From Acheta domesticus (lineage: Eukaryota > Arthropoda > Insecta > Orthoptera > Gryllidae): DNA of 64,000 nt. The stretch covers positions 73,567,821-73,631,820 of the forward strand of contig JAHLJT010008756.1 in the NCBI GenBank assembly GCA_031308135.1. The letters are read 5' to 3'. This document shows, piece by piece, positions 1 through 10,377 of this stretch. Under the pieces are notes generated by a model. That model was not told the DNA's origin. It made no database searches and saw nothing but the letters and a program-made list of their open reading frames with translations. The translations under genes and the position numbers were made by a program. Each line of letters opens with the position of its first letter. The stretch's first letter is position 1.

Positions 1-600
1 AAAGTAATGTGCATTATATGTGGATTTCTTGTAGTGAGTTCTTAATACGTCTTGATGAACGTGATTTCTACGACTTGTTGAAATTATTTAATATCAATAT
101 TGCATGAAAATATGTTCTCACCGTTAAGTCAGTTTTGAAAAATAATGCAGATTCGTAAGTAATTAAGCAAGGCAAATGGTATAGCAAGCTCTATGCAAAG
201 AGGCTTGCAGGGATCACGTGGATGACATTTTTTTCATTATTCGAAAAGACAGAGGTTTTGCCGTCAATCGATTTTTTTGGTATCATGGACCCACAAAATG
301 GATTCTGGATACACTACGGGCTAGAAGATTCCGCCCCCCTCCCCCTAAATTTAGCAACTGAAGTTATCCCCTTTTTAGTTACCAGGGTCTGAAATAAGAC
401 TTTTCTACCTAAAATTCTCGTTTTTTTTTCGCGCAGCAATACATAACTTTCTCTCTACTCCTCCAGCAGTAGCGAAAAAGCAAAAATCAAGTAAATGTAA
501 AGGAAAACGGTGAATGAAATATATCATCCTCTGGATTACTATTTCGAATGAAAAGCAGTGGATCACAGTGACCGCCAAGTACATTTTATGAATACTTGAC
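1..600. other. AT-rich spacer, no gene recognised
   Basis: No protein motif, RNA signal or clear repeat was seen. The short antisense ORF near 405-635 has no recognisable domain. Some of the 3' part could be the decayed 5' region of the LINE that follows, but nothing visible supports that. Confidence 0.5.
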
Positions 601-618
601 GCTGACAAAGTAGTCACA

Positions 619-1160
619 GTGTTCAAGCTGGGCAAAAATGCATGGCGGAAACATTTTCTACAATGTTGCTACAATTCTCTCTTAAACGAGGTGGTACAGA
701 CCCCAGGTAGAGATCTAGATGTTACTGAAATCAATCACATCGTGTATACAACTAATTATCTGGTTTCTCAGATAATTTTGGGGCCATCCACGGCCGACAG
801 CAAAACAGTAAACAGACCAGTACCACATGGACGAAGAGAATTATGAAACGGATAGCCGATACTCGGCGTGAAATATCACTCCTAGCTGAGGAATCTTCTA
901 AATCAACGCACACCACTAAAGTTCAACGAAAGATATTCAATGTTGAACAAAAATACCGAACTGAAAATGACCCAAGTAGGCTAATCGTAGTTGAGAAGAT
1001 TAAAGAGAAAATTCAAACATGGGCTAAATGAATTAGACGTTACAAACGTAGAATAGATTTCCGTGTACAGAACCGGTTGTTTGAAACAGACGCGGAGAGA
1101 TTATATCGCAATCTGACTCAAAAACAGAATGGCAAGGCTGTCACTCCTTCAAAAGATGAC
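619..1160 (+). pseudogene. LINE N-terminal arm relic, two frames
   Basis: Residues 1-75 read in frame 619. The reading then moves to frame 843 around 840 and runs, through a TGA at 1029-1031, to a basic region ending in TPSKDDVEAF near 1160. Composition (basic, with KRRIDFRVQNRLF and YRNL) resembles the linker that precedes RT in RLE-type LINEs. The text then jumps directly to RT motif ITCLPVLYK in another frame, so the piece that should carry RT motifs 0-1 is deleted. It was assigned mainly from its position before the RT. Confidence 0.6.
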
Positions 1161-1167
1161 GTCGAAG

Positions 1168-2058
1168 CATTTTGCAATCACTTGTCTGCCAGTACTGTAC
1201 AAAGTTGTAACTGCAGCCATAGTTGACAAAATGTACAAACATATAGAAAAGAATCATCTGATGCCAGGATGTCGTAAGGGCTCATATGGCTGTAAGGAAT
1301 TCTTACTACTGAATAAAATCATCTTGATTGATGTAAAGAAACGAAAACGTAATTTGAGCATCGCTTGGATTGACTACCAAAAGGCCTTTGATAGTGTACT
1401 ACACGATTCGATTTTGAGGACCCTGGAGATCTACCGATTTCATCCTAGACTTATTGAATTTTGCAAGGCTAGTATGAAGTCGTGGAGTACCAGGTTACTA
1501 ATACACAGCGGAAAGGAAGCAGTAGAAACCAGAAGTATTCAGATTAACAGGGGTATTTTTCAAGGAGATTCACTATCCGCTCTGCTGTTTTGAATTAGTT
1601 TGATCCCACTATCTAGACGGTTGTCGCAAACTGACTTTGGTTTTAAGCTCCATGATGATGAAAGGCCAGTATCACATTTGTTTTACATGGATGATCTGAA
1701 AGTGTTTGCTAAGAACGAAGCGATTCTCTCCCAAATGCTGTCTGTCATGAATGATTTTAGCAATGACATCTGCACGAAGTTTGGTTTTGACAAGTGGGCA
1801 AAAATCAATTTGAAAAGAGGCAAACTGACGTCAGAGAGCATTGAAGTTGATACGCACACTGTCATTCAAGATCTTGCGCCTGGTAAGACTTACAAATACC
1901 TGGGAATTGAAGAATGTGAGACCATCTCGAACGACACAATGAAAGAGAGAATTTGCAGTCAGTATTACGGAAGAGTGAGACTGGTCCTGCAGTCCGCTCT
2001 GAACTCCAGGAATAAAATATCAACAATAGGTAGTTTTGCAGTGCCTGTAGCCGAATGA
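1168..2058 (+). pseudogene. Reverse transcriptase domain relic
   Basis: The text begins at ITCLPVLYKVV (RT motif 2 region) and continues through the motif A aspartate in WIDYQKAFDSV. Motif B follows as RGIFQGDSLSALLF and motif C as YMDDLKVF near 1684. A TGA at 1591-1593 sits where a Cys or Trp is expected after ALLF, and the reading resumes in the same frame. KTYKYLGIEE near 1890 is the usual post-RT motif. The catalytic aspartates are still present, so the loss is through stops and deletion rather than active-site decay. Confidence 0.85.
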
Positions 2059-2070
2059 AGTTTCGGACTA

Positions 2071-2523
2071 GTGTACTGGACTGAGCAAGAAATTTGCATC
2101 ATGGATCGAAAAACCAAAAAACTGCTAACAATTCATCATGTTTCCCACCCTCGAGCTGGCGTACATAGACTTTATGTGTCACGTAAGGAAGGAGGAAGAG
2201 GCCTCGGACAAATTGAGGCCTCCTGGCACAACGCAATAGTCGGGATGGGAAATTATATAGTCAGCTATCAAGATGACCCTCTAATGAGGTAGGTCATGAA
2301 ATATGACCTAAGAATGGGAAACAGAGGCATTGTTAGTGTAGCAAGAAGCATTGCGAACAAGACTTTTCAAGAACTGCAAAATGAGAGAGACACCCAATTT
2401 CTGATGCCTCTTAACATGAAATTTGAGACGCAAAAAATGTTAAGAAAATCGTGGAGAGACAAACCACTCCACGGACAATATTTGAAACGAGTGGACAGGG
2501 TACAGATCAATAAAGATCAATAA
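2071..2523 (+). pseudogene. LINE post-RT thumb/linker relic
   Basis: Two adjoining ORFs (2071-2292 and 2296-2523) continue the LINE polyprotein after the RT. RKTKKLLTIHHVSHPRAGVHRLYVSRKEGGRGL is preserved nearly whole as the characteristic thumb segment (region about 2110-2210), followed by a helix-rich basic linker. A TGA at 2056-2058 and a TAG at 2290-2292 interrupt it. There is no independent gene start; the Met codons are incidental. Confidence 0.75.
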
Positions 2524-2649
2524 TTTATGCGGCTTAAAAGGGGAAGAATGAAGCCAGAATCGGAAGCAGTTCTAGTAGCTGCTCAATATCAGGCGTTGAG
2601 AACACGACATTATGATAAAGCGGTTCTCAAAATTTCCCAAGATGATAAA

Positions 2650-3185
2650 TACCGCATTTGCCAGGGGTAAGTAGGAACCATTGATCATATTGTCTCAGTT
2701 TGTCTAATCCTAGCAAAGACCGAATACTTGGTGTGTGTAACTATCTCCACTGGCAGATCTGTACCGTCCTCGAAGTTCCGAACACATTCCCCAAGTGGTA
2801 CGAACACTCACCAAAGCCGGTGACGTCTGTTGGATTGTGGATATTGTATGACCAACAAATTCAAACTGATCGCACGGCAAACAAACCGGATATAGTTATC
2901 CGGAATTTGGAGAAAAAATCGTGTTTACTTGTCGATGTTGCTGTACCTTGCGATCAAAACGTCGTTACCAAGGAGACAGAGAAACACATTAAATACAAGA
3001 GTTTAGAAATCGAGATCACCCGAATGTGGGGCGTAAAAGCACAGGTCGTCCCGATAGTTATCGGAGCTCTGGGATTTGTTCCGCAAAATTTGAATAAGAA
3101 CTTGGCTAAACTCCCGGGTAATTCAAAAGACTGGGAAGTGCAAGAAATCGCTTTTTTGGAACCGCCCACATTTTGCGCAAAGTAA
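2650..3185 (+). pseudogene. Zinc knuckle remnant and restriction-like endonuclease (RLE) of the LINE
   Basis: Around 2650-2715 the text RICQG, a stop, then TIDHIVSVC reads as a damaged CCHC knuckle whose first Cys appears lost. From 2700 an ORF of 161 codons holds KPDIVIRN (PD at about 2887-2892) and, about 14 residues on, the Asp of LLVDVAVP. Together these make the PD-(D/E)XK-like core of the RLE. It is followed by the EIxRMW segment and the terminal VVPIVIGALGFVP region, which is very typical of this LINE family. Target cleavage for target-primed reverse transcription would be its job in an intact copy. Confidence 0.85.
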
Positions 3186-3296
3186 TATAGAAGCACTGAC
3201 AGTCCCTAGATCTGCTACTTAAGTAGCTGGTTGCAACCTGGATTAGATTTTATATTCAACAGACTGATAACATCTTTTGTCGTGATGTAGTGGAAT

Positions 3297-3335
<39 letters not shown>
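3297..3335 (+). repeat. (TAA)n microsatellite at the LINE 3' end
   Basis: About 13 uninterrupted TAA units directly follow the LINE 3' UTR. R4/Dong-type LINEs are known to end in, or insert into, TAA repeats, so this is likely the element's own tail or its target. Confidence 0.95.
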
Positions 3336-3337
<2 letters not shown>

Positions 3338-4856
3338 AGGAAATACAATTTTTGTACTTTTGGTAAATCGTGTATTCAAGAATCGCGATAGCCAATCGTA
3401 TCTGAGATTAGTAATTGAGTACAAAACATGAACGTGAGATGTGATTGCCATATACTCTAGATGACCAATAATAAATTTGATTACATTCACAGAACAAAAG
3501 AAATCGTAGGTAACTGGGTGAATTAATGTACATTTAACGAACTTAGCCTCCATCAAAGACGCATGAGAACCAATGAATGGAATATTCGAGTATATACTTT
3601 TTCGCATCAGTAACAGTTACATAAAATTGTAATACAGAAATATTTGTCCATATTAAAATCATCTCAGCTCTCACCGCCGAGCCGCGACGTTCTTGTTGTA
3701 TTGCAACATCGTAACTCCTGAAAGATTTTAACGAAAGAAGCGCGAAATTCGGATCTGCACTTTCTATTCCGTATATGAGACAATAAAATGAAGTGAAAAT
3801 ATTCAGTTTTCCAGAACATTCATAAACAGTAACGGTCATATAAAAAATAATGAAGGGGTATTAATTATTTCAGAGAGGATACATGTGTTCTAATGAAGAT
3901 GGTCAAAACAAGGGTGTTTAGAAAATCAAATTATGAAAGAGAAGAAATTAACAAAAGACTACTGTGACGGACAAACTAGCTGGGAAAAGAAAATTAAAAT
4001 AAAGTAATGAAAAGATTTGGAATGAAGACACCTATTAAACAAATAATTGATAAAATGTGTAATCATTTTCGATTTTCAAAATGTTTCTCGGTTCACAGAG
4101 CTTTTGAAAGCTTCAAACAAATCGGATCGTTGCAATGTGGCCAGATTTTCCAATTTTATAACCCAGTAATCTATATTCTCTTCTAGGGGTACATTAACCC
4201 TAGCAGTTTATACACTCATATTGAATAATGAATTCAATAACGTAATGTTGTTCATTAATTCTCTTGCATTCAAGACATTATACTACAAGTATACATTTAA
4301 GCGAAATTCCTTTCGTGTCCTCTTTACCAGTGTATGATTTGTTTATTAACGAATGCGAGACGGTGTTGTTACCTTCCTATTTTGGAACGTTGTGCGTATC
4401 ATATCGCCATAGGTTGTCATTACACTCCCACCCTGCGAAGTAATACTATTTTAATTGTTTCTCTCTTTAAATTTATCGTAATTACAAAACGTTTCATGCG
4501 AGGGAAATAGTTGTACTGAAGCGTCGCCGTTACCGGGTCAACTTTTCATTACTGAAAATGAAATGTATGAAATGTAGCCATAAGCCTTTATAGAAAAGTT
4601 TGTGTCGCACTGTAAATACCAAGAACGTTCAATTACTTGTAGCGATGAGGATTGAATTGAACGGAAGCCTTATTTTACGTGGCGAGACTCAGGCTATGAG
4701 GCCTGCTCTTCCGTCTGACCACGCAAATTTCGTTACGCTCCTTTTACCAACTGCTCGCAGAAAGGTCTTACGTGGACGACAAAATAGGCGATTCGCATTT
4801 AGCTCAGAGGCTTCATTTAAGCTTGAGGATCTTTTACATATAGTAAATCTACTATC
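3336..4856. other. AT-rich spacer, no gene recognised
   Basis: No domain, RNA gene or strong repeat was seen. The longest ORF (4600-4869, 89 codons) has no recognisable motif and runs into the SINE below, so it was not called. Stretches near 3840-4070 are A-rich with no coding signal. Confidence 0.5.
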
Positions 4857-5008
4857 ATGGGACAGCTGAGCTTTACTTCCTCTCCGAAGGAAGGCGTTCG
4901 AAGGATTTATTCGCCCTTAAAAATCCACGGCTTCGATTGGGTTTGGACCTGCTTAGGTATAACAGTCCAGTAAACTAACCGTTACAACATCGAAGCCACA
5001 AAGACTAC
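4857..5008 (-). repeat. tRNA-derived SINE, minus strand, decayed
   Basis: Read on the minus strand, the segment starts with GTGGCTTCGATG (A-box-like) and has GGTCCAAACCC (a B box with one change) about 55 nt later. The tRNA-like head is followed by a body with TGGATTTTTAAGGGCG and a purine-rich CCTTCCTTCGGAGAGG stretch. RNA polymerase III type II promoters of this form drive SINEs. It is too diverged to be a tRNA gene. Confidence 0.6.
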
Positions 5009-5640
5009 GTCGTAAGACAAAAACGCGCCACTAAGTGTAAAATCCATATTCATTGGCATCGCGAGGAAATGAAATTCGGACCGGAGCTGCCACACCGCCG
5101 AGCCCTTAGTCTAGGGCAGCCGGGTAATTCTCTGTTTCGTCACTAACGCAATTTAAGAAATACACCCTCGGGAGCATGCCCCTGGAAAATCTCGAAATAT
5201 TCCATTTGGTGGAATTTCAAATTTGATGGATGACGGCCAATCCTTACTACTCGTCGGACGTTTGAATGACTGGAAGGGATTCAAGTGACAAAAATTGTAC
5301 TTGCTGTTGGTGGAGAGCGGAGCAGAAAAACCACTTACGAGATGAATATCGCATAGAACGAACAAGCTTCAGTTGCTTTGGACGAGAAGCATCCTCGCGT
5401 GTAGTCATGAGTGCCACTCATTGACATCTTTATTTGATGCGTCTTTGCAACACGTCTCCTAACACTTTTAAGCGTATTAGCGTAATCCTCCGTTAATTTA
5501 TAAACTTTTTGTCTTGTGGCGTCGTAGTTAGTGCCTTTTATTCATACGGACAGGGGCTCGGTGCCGTTAGTAATCAGACTGTCACTCGGCCAGGAATCCA
5601 TGGTGTCCGTGACTTCGCGGAGCGCAGTTAAGTATAATAA
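5009..5640. other. Spacer between two SINEs
   Basis: No coding or RNA signal was recognised. The antisense ORF at 5153-5365 has no motif. Confidence 0.4.
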
Positions 5641-5920
5641 GCTAGCTCGTGGCTCAGAGCGAAGTCGCTCGCCGTTCACCAAGGAGGTCCGGGTTCGTTC
5701 CCGTCGACCTCGTGTAAAATTTGTTTCGACAAAACGAGTTTAGCTGCTTCACAAGGGCTAGTCCAACCCGTGTGAAATGTCCTAAACCCTACCTGTATCC
5801 CTCTTCCTTCCAAATTCTGGCCGCTGGGTAGTGACGCAGGAGCTCGTAGTAGGAGGCGCATACGCGGAGATGCTACCTGGCGGTCCTCTACACAACTGAC
5901 TGCGACGGGACGTGACATAC
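5641..5920 (+). repeat. tRNA-derived SINE, plus strand
   Basis: An A box TGGCTCAGAGC lies at 5650-5660 and a B box GGTTCGTTCCC at 5692-5702, about 31 nt apart, which is tRNA-like spacing. The ORFs over this region are incidental. The 3' boundary is uncertain because no terminal tail or target duplication could be fixed. The family differs from the SINE at 4.9 kb and from the pair at 53.3/60.4 kb. Confidence 0.6.
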
Positions 5921-8650
5921 ATTTGTAAACGCCTATTAACAGAGGTTTACTCTTAATGGATGATTGTTCCGTAGTGCAAAAGCTCAACGTCCCCAAGGGC
6001 TTTAGAGACGCGTTGCGTCAATATAGACGCAACAAATCCGGCTCACGGTACTGGATTAAAAATAAGACTGGCGAGAAAGGATGCCGAGGTCATCTATCCG
6101 CGGATGTACTTCTATTTGAGAGTTATACCCGCAGAATCCATCAAGTTATACGTAGTTAGATGTGTGATTTGTGCATCGAACTACGATTAGACCGTACGTA
6201 GATAAACCGCTGTTTCAGTCTGTGTATTAAAATGGTGACCGTTATCAGCGTATGTGGGATCTTCCACCACGTTTCACATACCTTTAAAATTCAGCTTTAG
6301 AAGAGATTACACGTAACCAGTTTCCAAATATGGGCGCCAGGAAACGGTTACAGTTAAATTCCAGACTATTTATTATCAATTCTCATAAATAAAAATCCTG
6401 CTAGCTTGGTCGCTTGGGTTCTTATAAATAATTAATAAATAATTAACCAATTACTCAATCTCCCACTCATACGAAGTGGCAAGGAATCTGAAATATCTAC
6501 TCTAGGATTGCACGTATTGGCAAATGAGAATCAGCTTTATTTCAACTATGAATTACAGTTTATTAAGCATGAAAGATCAATCATTCAACTTATAATGGAT
6601 TGTTTCAAATTAGCATTACGCCATGAGCATCTTTCCACGTTTCTACGGTGCCACCTGCGTACCTGCACCAAGAAAATCAATTTTTTTGGTGGTATCTACA
6701 ATGTTTCGTTCTTTATTTGCTTAAATAAATGTATGTCATTTATGGTAATTACAGTATGTTTGTCGAACTTTCGCTGATTTCGCTGCTCTGATGCCATAGA
6801 ACTGTTAGTTGCTGTTATGCGACAAGAGGCTCACCGCTTGGATTGACGTCGCCGGCGCTTAAAACCGACGCTGTCACACTGTCTGTCCATTGTAAGGAGC
6901 AGTCCACTGATGCCCAGACTGCTGACGATTCGGCCCATTCTGCTGTAAACTCGGAGCATTGACTACATGCTCGACAACAGTCCAAAAGGGTGTCAAAGCT
7001 TTTTGAACCAACATTACAGTGTAATAGTACCGCTCACAGGGTCAATTAAATATATTATTTCGTCCTTTGTTGCAAAACAAGTGAGCCGCGGGCAAATACC
7101 ATATCAAATTTGGGTTGAATATCTTCTTTGTTGTTTCAGTATATTAAAACCAGATACGAGGTATTAAAATCAGATACCAGAACGAGATAGACAGGAACTT
7201 GTGAACCATTCGTAAATCCAAAAGAATAGCTATCAAGTAATTCCTTTCGCCTAATACAATGAGAGGAGTACAAAATGCTACGATTGTACAAGTATACTGT
7301 GCCAATACATAAGAATATTATATTTAATGGCCATACTACCCAGTTCACTTTGTTGAGTTCACTAATTGAAGTTGCGTGCATATTTGGCCATTTTCAAAGG
7401 ATCATCAATTTCTTTTTCTACACCCCCGACAGTAAAGTCGAATAAGAAGAATCTATTGTTTTTGCTAGAAGGTGAATTTGGGTTCACTCTTGGCTACACC
7501 ATTGTTTGAAAACAATGTCTTATTTGAATTTTATTAGTGATGGGCGCTCGTGTCTACAAATTCTCGAAAGTCGGGAAAGGCTAGGTAAATTTGAGAACTT
7601 ACTTCGCCTCAGAGATGCAGGGTGGCGTCATCTGTCATTGTTTCCAACTTCCTGATGGTAAGGCATTGGTAGTGATAGAGAAGTCACTTCCATGATCCTG
7701 CTTGCTGATTCCACTCCCTTGGACAAATGCATATATCTTTTTGGCACTGTAATATGACTTGCACATTCCTAGGAAGTCTTGAACAGTCTGCACGTATAAA
7801 CTCTTGTCTCCATCGTCTCTACTAAGACTCATAGATGACGAAAGAATAGTGAAGGATCTTGATACCTGAATTCTTTCACTTCTAATGCTTCTACCAGTAG
7901 AACAACTGTCGTTGATAGACTCATTAGTTTGATTTTTAACAAAATAGAACTTGCAAAGATATCGTCAATTTACTGCACAGTTTTCGTATGGAGAGTTGCA
8001 ACTATGTGATAATGAACGATATTATCTGTTATTGTTTTGGATAATGCATATCGTGCTCCTGCCTGAACGAATCAGAGCTAGCTCAATACCGCTCTATTTC
8101 TTTTTAAATCTTTAATACCGTGATGCGTAAAAAAAGTGTGAAGTACAAATACTCATCGAAAATCAACTTGGTTATACGATGCAGAGACTGACTAAAAAAG
8201 TTGAATGTTGAAGTCATATCGGGGTCTCCAGTTTATGGGTGCATAATCCCTTGAAGATTATACTCGTATACTGAATTTAACAACATAAGGAATCGTTTAT
8301 ACGTAGGTTAGTCATTGCCGTGCACACGAGTATGGCAGGTACAGCAGCCACCAAACCAAACCAAAAATAACATTAGGGAACATTTTTTTTTCATACCTCC
8401 AGGATGAAAGTAGGTGACTTCAAACGAAACAAGCTGATTTCGAAAATCAGTATATAAAGTTTCTATCACGTAGGGTTCAAAAGACATGAACATATTTATT
8501 ATTTGAAATTAAAAAAATGTTATACTAATTTCCGCATTGTCACTCCGGTTATATTACTACAAAATTTTATGATCATGTTCATATGATGAAAGAACAAGTT
8601 GAAAATGGAATATGTATATTCGTGCAATAATATTGAAATATCTTGGAAGG
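5921..8650. other. Long spacer without recognisable genes
   Basis: Several ORFs of 60-90 codons occur (for example 6508-6777, 6967-7167 and antisense 7136-7381), but none shows a domain, biased composition or homology I recognise. A moderately GC-rich patch around 6830-6960 may be an old repeat. No RNA gene was seen. Confidence 0.45.
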
Positions 8651-8769
8651 AGAAATTCCTTCCAATCCACAAAAGCGGATAGAAAGTAGAATATCAAAGA
8701 ATCAGAAAACAGACTCAAAGAGAAATCAGTAAAGCTAAGAATGAATACTGGGAACATACTTGTGAGGAA

Positions 8770-9123
8770 GTGGATAGATGTTTAGGGAATACGAAGTCAA
8801 ACAGAGCTTGGAGAGTAATAAAAGGAATGAGAATGGAAAACAAAGACAGGTCAGGAATAGTTTCAATTAGTATGTGGGAATCGAGTGACCATTTCCGGGA
8901 TCTTTTAACTGAAAATAGAGCACAGTTTATGCAAGTCTCTCAACAAGAAGAGACGCAAAACATAGAAACACGTATAATACCTATTGTCCCAAATGAAGTA
9001 AGAGCAGCCTTGTCCCTCATGAAGAATAGAAAGGCCCCAGGCCCAGGTAATATCAGTGTAGAACTTTTAAAATCAGCACCTGATTGTGTGATGGAAATAC
9101 TGGGAACAATCTTTAATAAGTGA
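8770..9123 (+). pseudogene. LINE RT fragment 1 (linker and motif 1)
   Basis: A 117-codon frame holds a charged linker and the RT motif-1 segment ALSLMKNRKAPGPGNIS. It is closed by a TGA at 9121-9123 in the middle of the conserved IFNK-x-LQL context, after which the same frame continues into the next piece. It has no independent start. Confidence 0.8.
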
Positions 9124-9174
9124 CTTCAGTTAAATGACCCTCCACGTGAGTGGAAAAAAGCCTTCATTACTCCA

Positions 9175-9675
9175 ATGTATAAGAAAGGAAGTAGGCGAGA
9201 CTGCAACAACTATCGTGGGATAAGCGTAATGTGCACAATAGCAAGACTTTATGGAAGGATCCTGAAATGTAGAATTGAACATCATTACATAGAATCGGAG
9301 GAACAAAATGGATTCAGGGTAGGAAGGTCTTGTATTGATGGTATTTTCACGTTAAAGAATCTAATAGAAAAACAAGTAGAAAGAGGAAGGAATGTCCATC
9401 TCATATTTGTTGATCTGCAAAAGGCATACGATACAGTGACATTAAATAAGTTATGGCCAAGCATGAAAGAAAGTGGTATCGAGCCAGCCTATATCAATGC
9501 ATTATATAGTGGTAACAACAGCTCTGTTAAAATAGGTAAACGACTTTCTCCAGAATTTCAAGTGAACAAGGGGTTAAGACAAGGCTGCTCATTAGCCCCT
9601 CTCTTATTCAAAATTTATCTCATAGAAGCATTAAAAATTGGAAAAGGAAGTGTGGCAAAATGGGATTGCCAATAG
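9175..9675 (+). pseudogene. LINE RT fragment 2 (motifs 2-B)
   Basis: A 166-codon frame carries NNYRGISVMCTIARLYGRIL, QNGFRVGRSC, the motif A Asp in FVDLQKAYDTV and GLRQGCSLAPLLF. The reading shifts by one base near 9655, where KCGKMGLP would be expected, and ends at a TAG. The catalytic motif A Asp is intact. Confidence 0.85.
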
Positions 9676-10275
9676 AAAATGATATGCTGTACACTCTGCT
9701 TTTTGCCGATGATCAAGTGGTTATAGCTGGAGACGAAGATGACGCTAGTTATATGTTTTGCAAATTACAAAAGGAGTATGAAAAATGGGGTCTCACTATA
9801 AACCTTAAAAAACTGAATATATGGCAGCAGGAGATGAAGAATATGGAGATCTGGACGTCGCTACAGGGAAAATTAAACGAAATAAAACCTTTAAGTACCT
9901 CGGAGTTACCCTCTACTCGAAGGGAAGAAGCTCTGATGACATTTCCAATAAGATAGGACAGGGAAAGAGAGTGATAAGACAATTAAACTCTATTCTCTGG
10001 AGTAAAAATATCACAAAACGGAAGAAGACCCATATCTTTAAGACCATCGTACAGAGCATAAGTACCTACGGAGCGGAAACATGGACAATGAACAAAAGGC
10101 ATAAATGCAAGATGATGGTCCTTGAAATGGACAATTGGAGAGGCTGCTGCCGGGTATCCAGGTTAGATCATATTAGAAATGAAACGATAAGAGAGATGAT
10201 GAATGTAGAGAGCAGCATCTTGGATTCAATTGGCACAAAACTGTTTAACTGCTATGGACATCTCCAGCGCATGGG
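9660..10275 (+). pseudogene. LINE RT fragment 3 (motif C and C-terminal domain)
   Basis: The frame of 9660 holds FADDQVVIAGDEDD. A further one-base shift near 9815 moves the reading to the frame of 9821, which continues KTFKYLGVTLYSKGRSSDD, SILWSKNITKRKK, YGAETWTMNKR and REMMNVESSILDSI before YGHLQRM. The ORF then runs through the microsatellite (Val/Cys/Tyr/Ile repeats), which is not part of the gene. Confidence 0.85.
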
Positions 10276-10276
10276 A

Positions 10277-10282
10277 ATGTGT

Positions 10283-10373
<91 letters not shown>
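10277..10373 (+). repeat. Compound microsatellite (GT)n(AT)n
   Basis: About 22 GT units pass directly into about 26 AT units. It replaces the 3' end of the LINE. All ORFs across it encode only dipeptide repeats and are artefacts. Confidence 0.97.
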
Positions 10374-10376
<3 letters not shown>

Positions 10377-10377
10377 G

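Larger units (their letters stand above)
619..3335 (+). mobile_element. RLE-type non-LTR retrotransposon (R2/R4/Dong/NeSL-like), decayed
   Basis: This element is a LINE that encodes reverse transcriptase (RT) followed by a C-terminal restriction-like endonuclease, the architecture of the early-branching R2/R4/NeSL groups. Pieces in order on the + strand are an N-terminal arm (619-1160), RT (1168-2060), post-RT thumb and linker (2071-2525), a remnant of a CCHC knuckle near 2650-2710, and the endonuclease (2700-3185). The body is followed by a short 3' UTR and then a (TAA)n tract. At least five frame breaks or stops separate the pieces, so it cannot encode its polyprotein. The clade is inferred from the endonuclease motif and the TAA tail; a tree of the RT would be needed to place it. 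Confidence 0.85.
8655..10275 (+). mobile_element. 5'-truncated LINE of the RTE-like/APE type
   Basis: The element lacks its endonuclease end and starts in a helical linker (RIRKQTQREISKAKNEYW near 8700). The RT follows: RKAPGPGNISVELLK near 9030, then NNYRGISVMCT, QNGFRVGRSC, FVDLQKAYDTV (motif A), GLRQGCSLAPLLF (motif B) and FADDQVVIAG (motif C, near 9702). KTFKYLGVTLYSKGRS and a post-RT domain ending YGHLQRM come next. A TGA at 9121-9123 and frameshifts near 9660 and 9815 break it. It ends abruptly at a dinucleotide microsatellite, so about 60 C-terminal residues are missing. Confidence 0.9.

Noticed and set aside
3215..3607. Antisense ORF with a poly-Leu run
   Set aside because: The Leu run is the (TAA)n microsatellite read backwards.
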